A stretch of 64,000 nt of DNA from Hygrophila difformis (GCA_030278955.1 JAOANR010000006.1:55208915-55272914), one strand, 5' to 3'. Positions 1 through 12,800 are shown, counted from the first letter of the stretch. Notes: generated by a model from the letters alone, not told the origin. Translations and numbers: made by a program.

Positions 1-264
1 GGTATCTTCGGGCTCCGATTTCCTATCCTAATTTTATTCGGATCTAAATTTACATTTGGACTCGGGTTATTGAGTCCATCGGTGTTGGGTTTCCGTGTAA
101 CCATTTATTCGATTAAATTGTCTTCAGCTTCCCGGGTTCTCGGAATTTTGTTTCCTTTTTAATTTAAATTCCATTTCTCATTTCCTCTACATTTATTTCT
201 TTATTTATTGTATTTATTTTATTTATTGTATTTATTTTATGTTGGAAAATTTCCGGGTATTACA
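1..264 (-). repeat. Ty3/gypsy LTR start (fragment cut by window edge)
   Basis: Read on the minus strand from 264 downward, this begins TGTAATACCCGGAAA and continues into an AATAAATA-rich stretch. It matches the start of the gypsy LTR at 35436 (TGTAATACTCGAGAA, then ACATAAAATAAA) and the minus-strand solo LTR that ends at 51983. It is therefore the first part of a minus-oriented LTR of that family; the rest lies outside the window, so whether it is solo or part of an element cannot be told. Confidence 0.8.
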
Positions 265-971
265 ATGGACTTTAATGTTCAAATCTCTCCGGAACTGGTC
301 AAGTGACTCGGATGAAGAACCCAGCATTACCTCTGGCCTGTATTAGTCAGGCATTCAATCATTTTGGATCCGCAGGTCGCGTCTGCCGATGGAGCTTAAT
401 CAACATACTTCAAGCTGCATTCCTCATTATTCCCAACACATTCCTTCTTCCATCAACACAGATGTCACCATACATTCATCAACATACATCAAGCTGCATT
501 CCTCATAATTCCCATCACATTCCTTCTTTCGTCAACATACATCACACTCCTTCTTCCATCAACACAGATTTCACCAATAGCAACTGTGGAAGCCAAACCA
601 GGTGTCCCTTGTTCACCCACAAAACAGAAAAAAATTAGTTGAAAAGAACCAGCACCTCCCATATTAAACTTTCTCCCTCTCCCCCGGCCATTTGACACCT
701 TCCTCCCATACTTCAACTCCCTTCCAAATATCGCTACCACGCTTACACACCTCCATGCCATCCCTACCCTGTCCATAATTCTTTCCTTTTTACTTTAATC
801 CAGCCACCAAAATTTTGAGATTGCAAAAACTTTTATTCCGCTGCTCTAAAAAACAGCTGTACCACCAGGCTAATAACCAACACCAAGCCACACTACAAGC
901 ATAGTCAACCTCTGCAGTCTAACCATCGATCAATACTACAACTCCAATGATCCCCTACGAATCGGGTAATC
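265..971 (-). other. LINE 3' untranslated region and unassigned flank
   Basis: No gene is visible. The part next to 972 is presumably the 3' UTR of the LINE on the minus strand. No poly(T) run that would mark the LINE tail is visible, so the LINE 3' boundary could not be placed. An imperfect tandem repeat lies in the lower part. Confidence 0.4.
399..575. repeat. Imperfect tandem repeat, about 79-bp period
   Basis: A block beginning near 400 with CAACATACTTCAAGCTGCAT recurs near 479 as CAACATACATCAAGCTGCAT. A partial third copy containing TCTTCCATCAACACAGAT follows. Copies differ by a few substitutions. Confidence 0.75.
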
Positions 972-3900
972 CTAGAACCAAGATTCTATCTTTCCCGCCT
1001 GACCAGCCCCCTTCTTTGCCCAATAATCCGCTGCTTCATTCCTTTCCCGCAGAATATGAACCACCCGCACTTCCCCCGCACAATGAATCAACTTCAGGAT
1101 CGGTCCAACCAATTGTGAAAATCGCCAAGGAAGTTTTTCCGGAGCAGTCAGCCACTTCACCACGTTACTGGAATCACATTCAAAAATCAGTCTAGGGAGG
1201 GGGAGTCCTTGATCTCGCATGAGGGCCATACATACCCTCTTGATTGCCAAAAGCTCGGCTTCAACACTATCTGTAATTCCTACGTAGTCCGATATGATAA
1301 ATAAAACCTCCCCCTTCTCATTTCTAATGATTCCACCTATCCCTGCCTGTCCCGGATTTCCAAAAGACGATCCATCCGTGTTAATTTTCCACCATCCTAC
1401 CGACGGACGTTCCCACACCAAACCGCTTCTGACAGAGCTTTTGTTCCGACTTCTGGACTGTATCCACCCTTCCGAGAAGGCAGACGCTACATCACCCAAA
1501 TTGACAGTATCTTTATTATTTCCAACCGACCACCACAGCCGAATCTGCCCCATCAATTCCGCCACAGCCATCTTGTAGTCAAAGCCATTCCCTTTAAAAA
1601 TAGCCCCATTCCTACTTTTCCAAATTAACCAAACTAAAGCCATTAACAGAGTCAACCAGATCTGTAGCCGCTCTCCCTTGAAGTCGACCTCAATCCATTC
1701 TACCATCAGCATATTGACACTCCCTGGAATCACCCATTGCTTACCGAACCACCAAGCTCCCTGATACGATAGCCGCCCTGTGACTTCACATTTGCAAAAT
1801 AGGTGATCTCCTGTCTCTACTTCTTTCTTACACAATTGGCACATAGCCTGTGATGATTGAATGCAGCCCCTTCTCAGTAAAGCTTCCCGAGTAGGAAGTG
1901 CATTATTAATCATTTTCCAGGCCAATACTCTTGCCTTCATCGGTACTTTAATATTCCAGAGTTTCTTCCAAAAGGAGCTCCCCAAACTTCCTGCGAGCGG
2001 GTTCTCTCTTTCCCAGCATGAGCTCGTGGAAAACTCACCATTTCCTTCCTTTCTCCACACTACCCGATCTGGGATAAATCGACTTAGTTTTATTCTGCTC
2101 AACTCCCCCATCATCTCCTCCCACACCTCCACCTCCCACTGAAATAATCTCCTTCTAAACACAACATTCCACTCCCATGTCAAACCAGCCCAGCTTCCAA
2201 ATTCCGCTACCCGCCCTCTCTTGTTGCATGCTAACACGTACATCCTTGGAAATAACTCCATCAAGGGTGAGCCCCTTTCCACCCATACATGTTGCCAGAA
2301 GCGGGTTCTTTCTCCATTGCCAACAATGATCATAAATTCCTCCAGCGCACCAGAATTGATCTCTCCCCAAGATCTACTAATATTACACCATAATGACCTA
2401 CCAGTCGTAGGCTCCGGAAGCAAACGCTCGTCTCCCCCATAATATTTTGCCGCCACAACATCCCTCCATAAAGAATTCACTCTCCCAAATCTCCACCTCC
2501 ACTTCGTCAAGAGAGCATCATTGAACCGCTTGACGTTCCATATTTGTAATCCCCCTTCCTCTTTATGGCCGCACACTCTCTCCCAACAAAGCGTGTGCAT
2601 CTTTCTCGCACCTTCCCATTCGTTCCAAAAAAAATGCCGCTTGAGTTGTTCTATCCGATCCGCCACCGCCCGTGGGATTTTAAATAATGACATGAAGTAT
2701 ACCGGGAGACCTCCCACACTGATTTGATTAGGCAAATACGACCAGCTTGGGATAGTAATCTACCTTGCCACCCCGAAATACGCCGTTCCATGTTGTCAAG
2801 GCAAGGCTTCCATAAATCAATTCCGTTCAATCTCCCACCCACTGGTATCCCCAGATACTTCATTGGCCAAGTCCCCACTCCACACCCAAAGATGGCAGCA
2901 GCCTGTTGAACCATTTGCTCATCGCAGTTTATTCCATACACTCTACACTTCCCATAATTAACCCTCAACCCTGATGCCAACGACAGACAGCATAAAAGTC
3001 TTTTGATCAAGACCACCTGCTCTAGCGTCCCTTCGCAAAACAAAATCGTATCATCTGCGTATTGGAGGTGTGTTATACCCGGCTCCCTCCCACCTATGCA
3101 CAGGCCAGCGTACAACCCCAGCTCTCTGGCTTTCGTGATCAATCTATTCAAAATTTCTGCAATAAGAACAAAAAGATACGGTGACATCGGATCACCTTGT
3201 CGTAAACCCTTGTGTAGCTTGAAGAAATTTGTTAGAGAGCCATTGACAAGTACTGCAGCGGTGGCCTGAGTAACACAGGCCTTCGTCCATTTAATCCATG
3301 AGTCACCGAATCCCATGGCTGCCATTACCGCAAATAGCGCCTCCCAATCCACGTTGTCGTACGCCTTAGCAAAATCAATCTTTACTACCAATCCTTTTCC
3401 AGCCGCTTTTGTCGAATGAAGCACCTCAGAAGTGATTAAGGCTCCATCTAGCATTTGACGACCTCTAACGAATGCCATTTGGGTCTCTCCAATTATACCA
3501 TTCAAAACTCCTTGCATTCTTCGCGCTAGCACCTTTGCCACAATCTTGTACACGCTTCCAACCAACGAAATCGGTCTGTAATCCCCAAATTCAATCGGAC
3601 AATCCACCTTCGGAATCAGAGCTATAAAAGATCCACCTATTTCAGTTGGCAGTTTCCCATTTTCCTCCAAATATCTGAAAATCTCCATCACATCACCTTT
3701 TAGAATTCCCCAGAAGTATTTAAAAAAACCCAAATTGTATCCATCAGGGCCCGGGGCTCTATCCCCCTCACAGCTCCAAATCGCTTCCTTGACCTCTTCC
3801 TCGGTGAACCCTCTCTCGAGCCAACTCCTATCGTTAACCGCAAGCTTTGGGAAATCCAGGTTGTCCACACTGAAAACCACTTCTTTACTCTTTGCAAATG

Positions 3901-5149
3901 CTGACTGAAAATATTTGAATGCTGCTTTTTTAACCTGGATTGGATTGTCCAGCAGAATACCATTCCATTTCACCGCCCCAATAAAATTTCTCCTTTTATT
4001 GATCGACGTTACCGCATGAAAGAATTTCGTGTTATTATCTCCCTCTTTAATCCACCTCACTCTAGATTTTTGGTGCCACCGTCTTTCATCCGCCATATAA
4101 AGCTTCCCTAACCGTCCCTGCTTTCCTACCCACTCCTCCCTAATCTCGTCGTCCAGAGCCGGGCCATTCAGACGAATCTCTATATTACCCAGCTCAGCAA
4201 GTACTTCCTGGATCCGATTTTCTAACACTTTTGCGCTGTAACCATCCCACTCCTTGATCCTCTTTTTTAGCTCTCTTAACTTCCCAAACAGGTTTACTCC
4301 CCGACTAGAGGCCCGGCTATCCAAATCAAATTCTGACCAAGTCCCGCTAACTAGATCTCCAAAACCTTTTTCTTCTAACCAGTAGTTAAAGAACCGAAAA
4401 GGCTTTGGTCCCCAATCCTTTTCCCCGAACTCCAAACAGATCGGGAAGTGGTCCGACATGACGGAATCGCACCTCCGCTGAAGCGCCATTTTATCTAACA
4501 GCAGCCACCCCGACGACAACAGAAATCTATCAAGCCGGCTTCCTACTCTTCCTCCCCGCCCATACCACGTGAATTGCCCTCCTTCCATCGGGAGATCTAC
4601 CAATCCCATAGTGTCCACAAACTCTCGAAAGTCCCTGATAGAGCCCGAATCCATGCCATCTCCCATCCTTTCACTTTCCAGCAACACTGCATTAAAATCT
4701 CCATTGAAGCACCACAAATCTCCATTTCTAGTATTACACTTTCTTTCCAACAGATTCCACAGAAGCGCCCTATCTCTACGGTTATTCGGCGCATGAATGC
4801 AAACGATATTCACATCTACCTCCCATCCTTTGAACCTTCCTTTCATCCATAAAAAATTATGCCCTTTATCCATCTCCTTAAACGAGCAGCTATTCAAATC
4901 CCATATTGTCAGCAAACCCCCTGCATTTCCTTCCGACGCCTGCACACAGAAATCACAATTTCTAGACCCCCATAATCGAAATACCAACCTATCTTGCACT
5001 CGTTCCATTTTTGTCTCTTGGCAGCACAACACTGAAGGCCTAAGCTTTTTGCACAACCTCATCAGAGCCCTCCTCCTAACACCTCCGTTGAGACCCCTCA
5101 AATTGCATGATATTACCTTCATGAAACCTGACTTCCGCAAGCTACCCAC
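972..5149 (-). pseudogene. LINE ORF2: AP endonuclease, reverse transcriptase, RNase H (one frameshift)
   Basis: Encodes the enzyme that nicks target DNA and copies the LINE RNA in place. The first 832-codon frame (5149 to 2651) opens with an exonuclease-endonuclease-phosphatase domain (KVISCNLRGLNGG, QETKM, and SDHFPI near residue 235). The reverse transcriptase follows with RPISLVGSVYKIVAK, KIDFAKAYDNVDW, GLRQGDPMSPYLF and the catalytic LQYADD near residue 696. The second frame (2735 to 972, 587 codons) continues with a zf-RVT-like cysteine region (CQLCKKEVETGDHLF) and a C-terminal RNase H (INTDGSSFGNPG, VEAELLAI, ECDSSN, ERNEAADYWAKKG). Around 2722 the frame changes within ICLIKSV/GGLPVYF, consistent with a single-base deletion. 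The start at 5149 lies just after ORF1; an internal Met at 5122 (MKVISC) is an alternative. Confidence 0.92.
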
Positions 5150-5156
5150 CTACCCC

Positions 5157-7316
5157 TCAACAGCCCTCCAACTCCTCCCTAGCTCTATGAACTGCCGCCT
5201 CCTTCCCCATCCTACAACCCAGCCCCAACCTCATCGCCAGATCGTATACTGCCTCTGCCTCCGAGAAATCCGCAAGTTTGACACGAGCTGTGGTCCGGAT
5301 GGTAGCAAATTGAAGTGTAGCAAACCTTTCCCCGCCAGCCCCCTGCGCCCTACTGCCTTCCCCATTAAGCTGATTCAGCTTAAATTTCCCTGACCTCCCC
5401 TTTTTGCGCCCTCCACGTTTCCCTATACCCCTAGCTCTTAGTACCTCTGCCAGAGCTTCAGCCACCCGTTTAAACTCCGGGGCCTCCTCTCGATCCGCGT
5501 CTTCAGTCGACTCCTCCTCCCCCCTGCCTTCATCCACCTCCCCTGGTATTCTATTGCAATTCTGATCGCGGGATTCTACCATCTCCTGTGATTCTTCCTC
5601 GATTGGAGCCAGTCGCCCTTTACCAACCACCAAAGGCATATCCTCACAGCCCTCTGCGATGAGCCCTTCCATCATGATCCCTTTACCTTTGTCCAGCCTC
5701 CTTCCAGTTTGGCCTCTCTCGGAGTCCATTCCAGGAATAGAGCCAGCCCTATTTTCGACCCCCAGCCTACTGCAATATGGGCTACTGCAATGTGGGCTTC
5801 TGCAATGTGGGCTTGCACTCTCCCCAGCCCTCACTTTTCCTTCGTCCAACAGGTCCGCTCTCAAAATTCGGTCCAGCCCACAACCTATGCTTTCCAAACC
5901 CAAGTCACTTACCATTCTAGAATCCAACTCGGCCGACCTAGACCTGAAATCCCCCAATTTCCCTTCTTCACCCAGTCTAATTATTACGCCAGCATCTTGG
6001 GAGTAATGCGTGGCCGCCTCTGCATTAAAATTATTTGAACTCCCCCCCAGCTCCCCAGAAAGTTTGCATGCCCCATGCAATTCCCGAAACGTCCCTTCCG
6101 ATCCCCGAAAATCTGAGGGCCTGCCCTCCCCGCCCTTCACCTCCTCCGGCAAAACCTCCGCCGACTCTCTTACCACCGATCCAGACACTATCCGGTTGGC
6201 CGGCTCCTCCAACTCCTCCGCCACCATCACCGGTTCACAAAACATTTCTACCAACTTGATATTCGCCCTGATCCTTCCCACCTGCACTTCCATCTCCAAT
6301 GGCACAGTTCTATTATTGTGAATCGCGACCAACATTCTAGCTCGATCCAACCTCTTCCGTTTCAAAGTTTCTGTATCCAGTTGCACCAACATCCCCCATC
6401 CTCCCACAATCCTTTGGAAATTAACCTCGCTCCATGCATGAAATGGAAGACCGTACACCTGAATCCATCTCATCTGCTTCCACCCTCTCACCCCTGGATA
6501 CCACTTCCTCTTCCACCCTAATAGCTGCGCATCCCTCCTATCTAAGAGGAACCGATCCCTCTCTTCCACGCTTTTAAAGATCACTACCAGTAATTGGCCT
6601 CCGCCGTAGACCATATCTCCACAATCCTCGTACTCGCGATAGAACCAATCTTGGAAATCCACCATACCCCCAAACTTCCTTACCTCGACCACCACTGCCA
6701 GCTTGAGCCACTCGCTATCCTTACTATGTTCAACGAGGTTCACCACCCTTCTCTGCCTACCTTTCATCTCGCCCTCAGCTTGTGCCACCTCTCCTTTAGT
6801 AACATCCGCATAAGACCTCCCGTCTCTCCATGCAGCAGTGCCACCCATCTGCCCCTTCACACCCCTGGCCGCACCTCTCGCATCCTGATACGAATTTGGG
6901 ATATTAGTGTGTGCCAACCTTCTTCTGCTAGGGGTAGCCCAGTTTACCCTTAACTTTTTCCCGTCCCATTCATGCCCATTAAGAGTTTGAATAACTTTCT
7001 CCGCTTCTTCTCTGCCCACGAACCTGAAAAAACCGAACTTAACCCCCTTCTCCGGCCATCTCCTGGGGGGAAAGAACCACCCGCGCACCTTAGCAATTTT
7101 CTCCACCTTCTGAAACATTTCGCCTCCCGTTACATCCACCGGAATATTACCAACATAGACACCTACCAGCTTACTTCGTTCCTGAAAACCTCTTCTCGTG
7201 TCAGTTTCAGCGGCACCTCCGGCATACCTCCGAGCACCTCCGCTTGACGCACCTCCGACATACCTCCGAGCACCTCCGCTTGACGCACCTCCGCTTAAAG
7301 CACCTCCGCTCGACAT
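5157..7316 (-). CDS. LINE ORF1: RRM-containing RNA-binding protein
   Basis: An uninterrupted 719-codon frame directly upstream of ORF2. In L1 elements ORF1 coats the RNA and forms the ribonucleoprotein. Residues about 52-127 form an RNA recognition motif: RNP2-like VYVGNI at 54-59 and RNP1-like KFGFFRFV at 93-100. Residues about 203-340 resemble the DUF4283-type region of plant LINE ORF1 (GWKQMRWIQVYGLPFHAWSE). I see no CCHC zinc knuckle, unlike the second LINE here. The N-terminus is Gly/Ser/Ala-rich with a 12-residue repeat (SGGARRYVGGA, SGGARRYAGGA) from a DNA minisatellite, so the true start could lie downstream of that repeat, for example near residue 40. The remaining C-terminus is acidic and low in complexity. 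Plant LINE families with RRM in ORF1 are known; the function is inferred by family. Confidence 0.85.
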   Translation of the reverse strand: MSSGGALSGGASSGGARRYVGGASSGGARRYAGGAAETDTRRGFQERSKLVGVYVGNIPVDVTGGEMFQKVEKIAKVRGWFFPPRRWPEKGVKFGFFRFVGREEAEKVIQTLNGHEWDGKKLRVNWATPSRRRLAHTNIPNSYQDARGAARGVKGQMGGTAAWRDGRSYADVTKGEVAQAEGEMKGRQRRVVNLVEHSKDSEWLKLAVVVEVRKFGGMVDFQDWFYREYEDCGDMVYGGGQLLVVIFKSVEERDRFLLDRRDAQLLGWKRKWYPGVRGWKQMRWIQVYGLPFHAWSEVNFQRIVGGWGMLVQLDTETLKRKRLDRARMLVAIHNNRTVPLEMEVQVGRIRANIKLVEMFCEPVMVAEELEEPANRIVSGSVVRESAEVLPEEVKGGEGRPSDFRGSEGTFRELHGACKLSGELGGSSNNFNAEAATHYSQDAGVIIRLGEEGKLGDFRSRSAELDSRMVSDLGLESIGCGLDRILRADLLDEGKVRAGESASPHCRSPHCSSPYCSRLGVENRAGSIPGMDSERGQTGRRLDKGKGIMMEGLIAEGCEDMPLVVGKGRLAPIEEESQEMVESRDQNCNRIPGEVDEGRGEEESTEDADREEAPEFKRVAEALAEVLRARGIGKRGGRKKGRSGKFKLNQLNGEGSRAQGAGGERFATLQFATIRTTARVKLADFSEAEAVYDLAMRLGLGCRMGKEAAVHRAREELEGC
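7223..7294. repeat. 36-bp minisatellite, two copies, at the LINE ORF1 start
   Basis: The unit beginning CATACCTCCGAGCACCTCCG occurs twice in tandem (7223-7258 and 7259-7294), with further partial GCACCTCCG units up to 7310. It encodes the Gly/Ala repeats at the ORF1 N-terminus. Confidence 0.75.
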
Positions 7317-8180
7317 ACCTCTTTATAGTATTATTAATTTCATATATGATGAATAATATTTTAGGGTGACATATCATTCTATGAAAAATATCATACATAT
7401 AGTCATAAAATCAAATATAAAAAAATATTTATATTCCATCATTAATTAAAAAGTGCAAAATAAAAGAATAAAAATGGAGTGAATAAAGGCCAATTAAATT
7501 AAGATTCCAATTCTAGCATAATATTTAAGTTTAAAAAGATATGATTATAAAAAATGTATTATAACATAATTTGATTAATGCCAATATTATATACACTATA
7601 AATGAATTAAAAAAATAAGTTTTTTTTCTGTGTACAATTAAAAAATAATCTTACAATATTATACTTATTATTGTGCATAAATTATTAATAAAGATCGTTT
7701 GTGTCTCAATTATATAAGCTTAATTTTTCTTATATAACAATAATTTTTAAGGTCGACTGTTTTTCCAACTATGATCCATCGTGTTAAAGAATTATTTAAT
7801 TATCATATTTTTAGTATTTTATTTTCTACTTGACTTTGAATAATTGCACCAATTATTCAAATTATACATATCTATATAAAAAGTTAGATAATGATTATAA
7901 AAGATATATTATAACCTAATTTCATAAATGCCAATATTAAATATATATATATATATATATATAATTCCCCTTGCTATGTAATGTAAAATAAACCTAACCT
8001 TATAAATAAAAATTATTTTCAGATTAAATCTGACTATTTTTTGGGTAAATAAATATATTTAATTTTAACCTCATATACTACGAAAATTATTTTAATTTTA
8101 CTCTCATAAATTTAATTTAATTAAAACAACTGACTTTGTTTTAAATTTATACATAGAAAAAACTAAACTAAGTTTGTTTA
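7317..8180. other. AT-rich intergenic DNA with a diverged direct duplication
   Basis: No coding sequence. A stretch near 7535-7615 (GATTATAAAAAATGTATTAT, ATGCCAATATTATAT) recurs diverged near 7890-7960 (GATTATAAAAGATATATTAT, ATGCCAATATTAAAT), giving a direct repeat of about 355 bp spacing. A pure (AT)n run follows at 7945-7962. The stretch may be part of a Helitron whose 3' end lies at 14250 and which the LINE at 8198 would have split; that is only inference. Confidence 0.5.
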
Positions 8181-8212
8181 AATTTGTTTATCTCATAAAA
8201 GTATAGCTACAT

Positions 8213-9778
8213 ATGGCCTCCTCTGAATTTTCTCCCGCTCCCCCCGTCTCTCCCGACCCTCCGCCGCCCAGTGACTCTCCGCCGGGGGCCCTTGGATCCC
8301 CCCCGCGCTCCTTTCGTGATGCTGCCATGGCTGGACAGGAAGCCGATGAAGAACATACTTCGCAGTCTGAATTCCAAAATCTGATAAAAGATAACTTGGT
8401 CCACATTGATCGATCTGGCCCCAATCAAAGGATTCCCCGCATCCGCTTCGATAAAACCCTACTTGAAAAGTTGTATGAACCTTGGCATGATACCCTGGTA
8501 GTAAAGGTGATGGGATCTACTGTTGGTTATCTGGCCATGAAGGAAGGGCTTCGTCGCATCTGGAAACTTGACGGATAGTTTGATCTTTTGGATGTCGGCT
8601 TTGGGTGTTTTTTGTCCAAGTTTGAGAAGCCTACGGATCGCAAGAAGGTCCTCACCGGTGGGCCGTGGTTGCTCTTCAATCACTGTCTTGCCATCCTAAG
8701 GTGGACGCCATCGTTCAACCCGGCGTCAACTAAGGTCAATACGATTCAAACTTGGGTGCGGCTTATTGGGGTTAAACAAGCTTTTTACAGTGAAAGTACG
8801 CTCCATGCAATTGCATCTGCTTTGGGCACTCCCCTCCGCTTTGATCGGAATACGTTGGCAATCTCACGTGGACGTTACGCGAGAGTTTGCATTGAAATTA
8901 AGCTTGATGAACCTCTCATGGGAACCTTGGATGTTGAAGGTGACATGGTACAGGTAGCATATGAAGGACTTAATTTGGTGTGCATGAAGTGCGGCTGTTA
9001 TGGGCACATTCAAGATCGTTGTGTAGAAAAGCCGGTGCATGAACCTACTCCTCCGCCTCCTGTGCCGGAAGCTGTGCCGGTTGCTAAGGGGGTTGCTCAG
9101 CCGCGAGCCGGTGAATCCCGATTTCAGGCAACAAAATTGATATCTAATTAAATCCCGCTAAATTTGGCAAGTGAATCTTCTTCCCTTGTAGAGGAAGATA
9201 CGTTGGATCTTGGGGTAGGAGAGTGGATGGTTGTTAAACCTAGAAGGCCACGTAGGCCTGCTGTCGACAAGGCTAAGGAACAACCTCTAGTTGGGCCGCC
9301 TCCTAATGTGAATCATAAGTCAGTGGGCTTGAGGAATGGCCCTCCGAAAACCAATACTGCTAAGCCTCGTCAGGAAAAAAATACAACAGCTGGCACTAAG
9401 AAAGACAGTCGGCACCAGGATACATCCAACTCGGTGGTTGTTTTTAAAGTTGGGGAATCGAACAAGGCGGGGGTACAGACTATAGGGACTGCTTTAGGTG
9501 CCAAGCGTGCTCGATCAAACAAAATTGCTCCTCATTCGGTCGAGAAGAGTTATTCCTTTGATCTTGCTAAAATCTTCCCGGCTAAGTTTACCCATTTGCT
9601 AAATGGTGGCGCGGGGAATGATATTGCTATCTCGTCGGGGATAGCGGCTAGATTGGAGGCCGGTGAAGTACAAGATGCGGTGATGGTGGCTAATACCCAA
9701 CCTCCAAAGACTGTGGATGGTAATAGCAGACCTTCTCCTGGCGACCCTCCTGATGGCCCCTCGGCCATGCAGCAATAA
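8213..9778 (+). pseudogene. LINE ORF1 with CCHC zinc knuckle, two in-frame stops
   Basis: A single reading frame of about 521 codons interrupted by TAG at 8576-8578 and TAA at 9149-9151. The three segments stay in the same frame, so two point changes account for the breaks. The start has a Pro-rich N-terminus. The middle segment (FGCFLSKFEKPTDRKKVL, GPWLLFNHCLAILRW, WVRLIGV) is the DUF4283-type nucleic-acid-binding domain of plant LINE ORF1. It ends in the zinc knuckle CMKCGCYGHIQDRC near 8985-9026. The third segment is a basic, low-complexity tail. It lies 27 bp upstream of ORF2. Unlike the LINE at 972-7316 it has no RRM, so the two LINEs belong to different lineages. Confidence 0.88.
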
Positions 9779-9805
9779 TTTTTCCATCTTCTTGTTCTAT
9801 CTATT

Positions 9806-12800
9806 ATGATAGGATTCAAAGATTTTTCTATTATTTCATGGAATGTCCGTGGTGCCGTGAATAATAGTACTCAACGCCACATTGCAGATGTTCTCCGGCT
9901 CTACAAGCCGAGTGTAGTTGCTATCTTGGAACCTCGAGGGCTCTTCTCTCGGCTAAGGGTTTTCTTTTACAAACTTGATTATGACGTCCTACATATTGAA
10001 GAATGCAACGGACAAGCGGGGGGCTGTGGATCCTGGTTCGAATTGGTCTCCCCTTTCGATATGTTTGTGCTGCTGCATATCCCAGAATGGCATCCTTTAA
10101 GGTGTCGGTGGGGACGGATTCCTGGTACTTTACGCTCATTTACGCCAATCCAATACACCGATTTCGCGGATAGGATTGGGCGAATATGAGGGCATCTCAT
10201 GCTCGGATCCAGGGTCCGTGGCTTGCTCTAGGTGACTGGAATGAGATCCTCACGTCAACGGACACCCTTGGTCTGAATTATAACCCACAACATGCTGATC
10301 TATTCCGAGACATGTTGGACGATCGTGGCTTAAGTACCCTACATACGACTGGTGATAGGTTCACCTGGCAAAAAAATAATTCAGGTGGTGCATGGGCATG
10401 CAAACGACTGGATCGTGCGGTGGTGGACTGTGAATGGATGGCTTCCTTTCCTACGGGTTTCACGGAAGTCCTCCCACGGAGATCGTCCGACCACTCGCCA
10501 CTTCTTGTGAGATGTCATAAACGGACTGACCGGGCGTCTGATTGTCCTTTTCATTGGGAGTTTGCCTGGACTGAACATCCTTCATATGCTGCAGTGGTGA
10601 ATACCGCCTGGTCATCAGGGGGCCCGTCGTTTCGGCATCAATTGGAACAGGTCCAGCTTTGTTCTACCCATTTCAATTGTACAGTTTTAGGTAATATTTT
10701 TCGCAGGAAGAAAAAATTGCTGCGAAGGCTTGCTGGCATTCGTCGGATTCTAGTTGGGATTGACAGCCTGCATGGTGAGGTTGGAGTTGCAATTATCTCT
10801 TGAGCTAGATGATGTCCTCAAACAGGAGGAAATTTTTTGGTTCCAGAAGTTGCGGGACAAATGGTTATCGTTTGGAGACCGTAATACCAAATTTTTTCAG
10901 ACCAAAACTAAAATCCGACGCCAATGGAGCTCGATCAGTGGTCTGGATATTAATGGAGTTTGGGAAACAGACATGGATATTCTTCAACAGCATGCTAAAT
11001 TTCATTTTAGCTCCCAGTTCGGTCATCAACTGCGGCCCCCTCGGAATCACCCGAGTCTCGCTCCCTTGTCTGTCTTGAGTTCGGCCGATGAACTAGATGC
11101 TCCAATCACGTATGAAGAGGTTAAAGCGGCCGTGTTTTCCATGTCCAGTTTTTCTTCACCTGGTCCGGATGGCTTCCCGGTTATCTTCTATAAAACCTAT
11201 TGGGACCAAGTGGGAGTGGATACTTGGAAATTCATTGCCAAAGCTTTTGAGGATGGTTGTTTTGAGGAAGAGATTGCTAAAACTTTTATTTGCTTGATTC
11301 CAAAGGTGGACATGCTGAGGACTATTAAGCACTTTCGCCCCATAAGTTTTTGTAATGTCAGCTACAAGATTTTGACTAAAATTCTTGTAAATCGGCTTCG
11401 GCCCTTGCTCAAGTCCTACATTGGTCCGTGTCAGTCGGCCTTCCTACCGGGTCGGGGCACCACTGAAAATGGAATTATACTTCAAGAGGTGATTTCCACC
11501 TTTCGAAACAAAAACCGCTGCACAAAGGACTTCTTGCTAAAGGTGGATTTGGAGAAAGCTTATGACAACGTGCAGTGGGATTTTTTGGAGAGTTGTCTTC
11601 AAGATATGGGGATGCCATTTCATATGCTCCGTATCATCATGTTCTGTGTGAAATCACCGGTTTATTCCATCCTCTGGAACGGGGCTGCCTTATCACCTAT
11701 TACCCCGGCCAAGGGGATTCGCCAAGGTGATCCACTCTCGCCGTACCTCTTCATTATCATGATGGAGAAGCTTTCGCGTACAATTACCAATAAAGTCGAT
11801 GAGGGTTTATGGGATCCGATATCTCTTGCCAGAAATGCAGCACCCCTTTCCCACCTTATGTTTGCCGACGATCTTCTTTTATTTTCGGGAGCTAATTTAT
11901 CTAGCATTCACTGCATGGAAGCCGTACTATCTAGTTTTTCGGATCACTCTGGATTGAAGATTAATATGCTAAAATCGAGTGCATTCGCCTCGGCCTCGGT
12001 CACACCTGCCATGTGCGAACAGATCACCCTGATTATGGGGGTGCAATTCACCAACGATATTGGCCAATATCTGGGTTTTCCTCTCTTGACTGGCCCTCCT
12101 TGTCGTGCTCAATTTGAATTTTTGATTGACAAAATTCACGCCAAATGTAGTGGATGGAAACAGAAATTGTTGAATAAAGCGGGGCGTATCACTCTTGCAC
12201 GTTCAGTCCTGTCTACTATCCCATCCTACGTATCTCAGTTATATTGGCTCCCGTCGGTGGTTTGTCACACGATTGATCGCTGCATCAACAGATTCATTTG
12301 GAAGGATGAGCGAGGTCGAGGTATCCATTTGGTTAGCTGGCAGAAAGCGTCCCTTCAAAATATATGGGTGGACTGGGGATTCAGATGTGTCGGGACACTA
12401 ACATTGCACTTCTTGGTAAGTCGGTGATGGAGTTGGTCGGATGTGCTAATAAGCCTTGGGCTCGGCTCCTCTCGGTGAAATATGGATGCACAGGCGGTGT
12501 CATTCCGCAGCGGGTAAGCACTTCTCCTACATTTCGAGTCATTTTCAAAGCTTTTCAACACCTTGAGGATGGATTGCGTATTCGGATAGGGGAGGGGTCG
12601 AGCAACCTTTGGACCTCGCCTTGGCTTATTGGGGGTTCCTTGGCCACCAGGATGCCCTTTATTCTTTCCTCTGAAGTGGATCTCAGGCTTCAAGATGTTG
12701 TGGAGAATGGGCGTTGGACCTTGGAGAGGATCCTGACGCCTCTCCCGAATAATATTCTCCAGGAAATCCGCAACCATGGGCCGCCCTGCCTGCATGGTGC

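Larger units (their letters stand above)
972..7316 (-). mobile_element. L1-type LINE retrotransposon, nearly intact
   Basis: Non-LTR retrotransposon on the minus strand with the plant L1 order: ORF1 (RNA-binding) at 5157-7316, then after 7 bp ORF2 (endonuclease, reverse transcriptase, RNase H) at 972-5149. The only coding lesion I see is one frameshift near 2720. The coding limits are given here; true ends extend into the 3' UTR below 972 and possibly a short 5' UTR above 7316. No target-site duplication or poly(A) was found, so the right and left edges are uncertain. Confidence 0.9.

Noticed and set aside
303..638. 111-codon plus-strand ORF near the left end
   Set aside because: Made of the tandem repeat at 399-575 with no family similarity; probably LINE 3' UTR read antisense.
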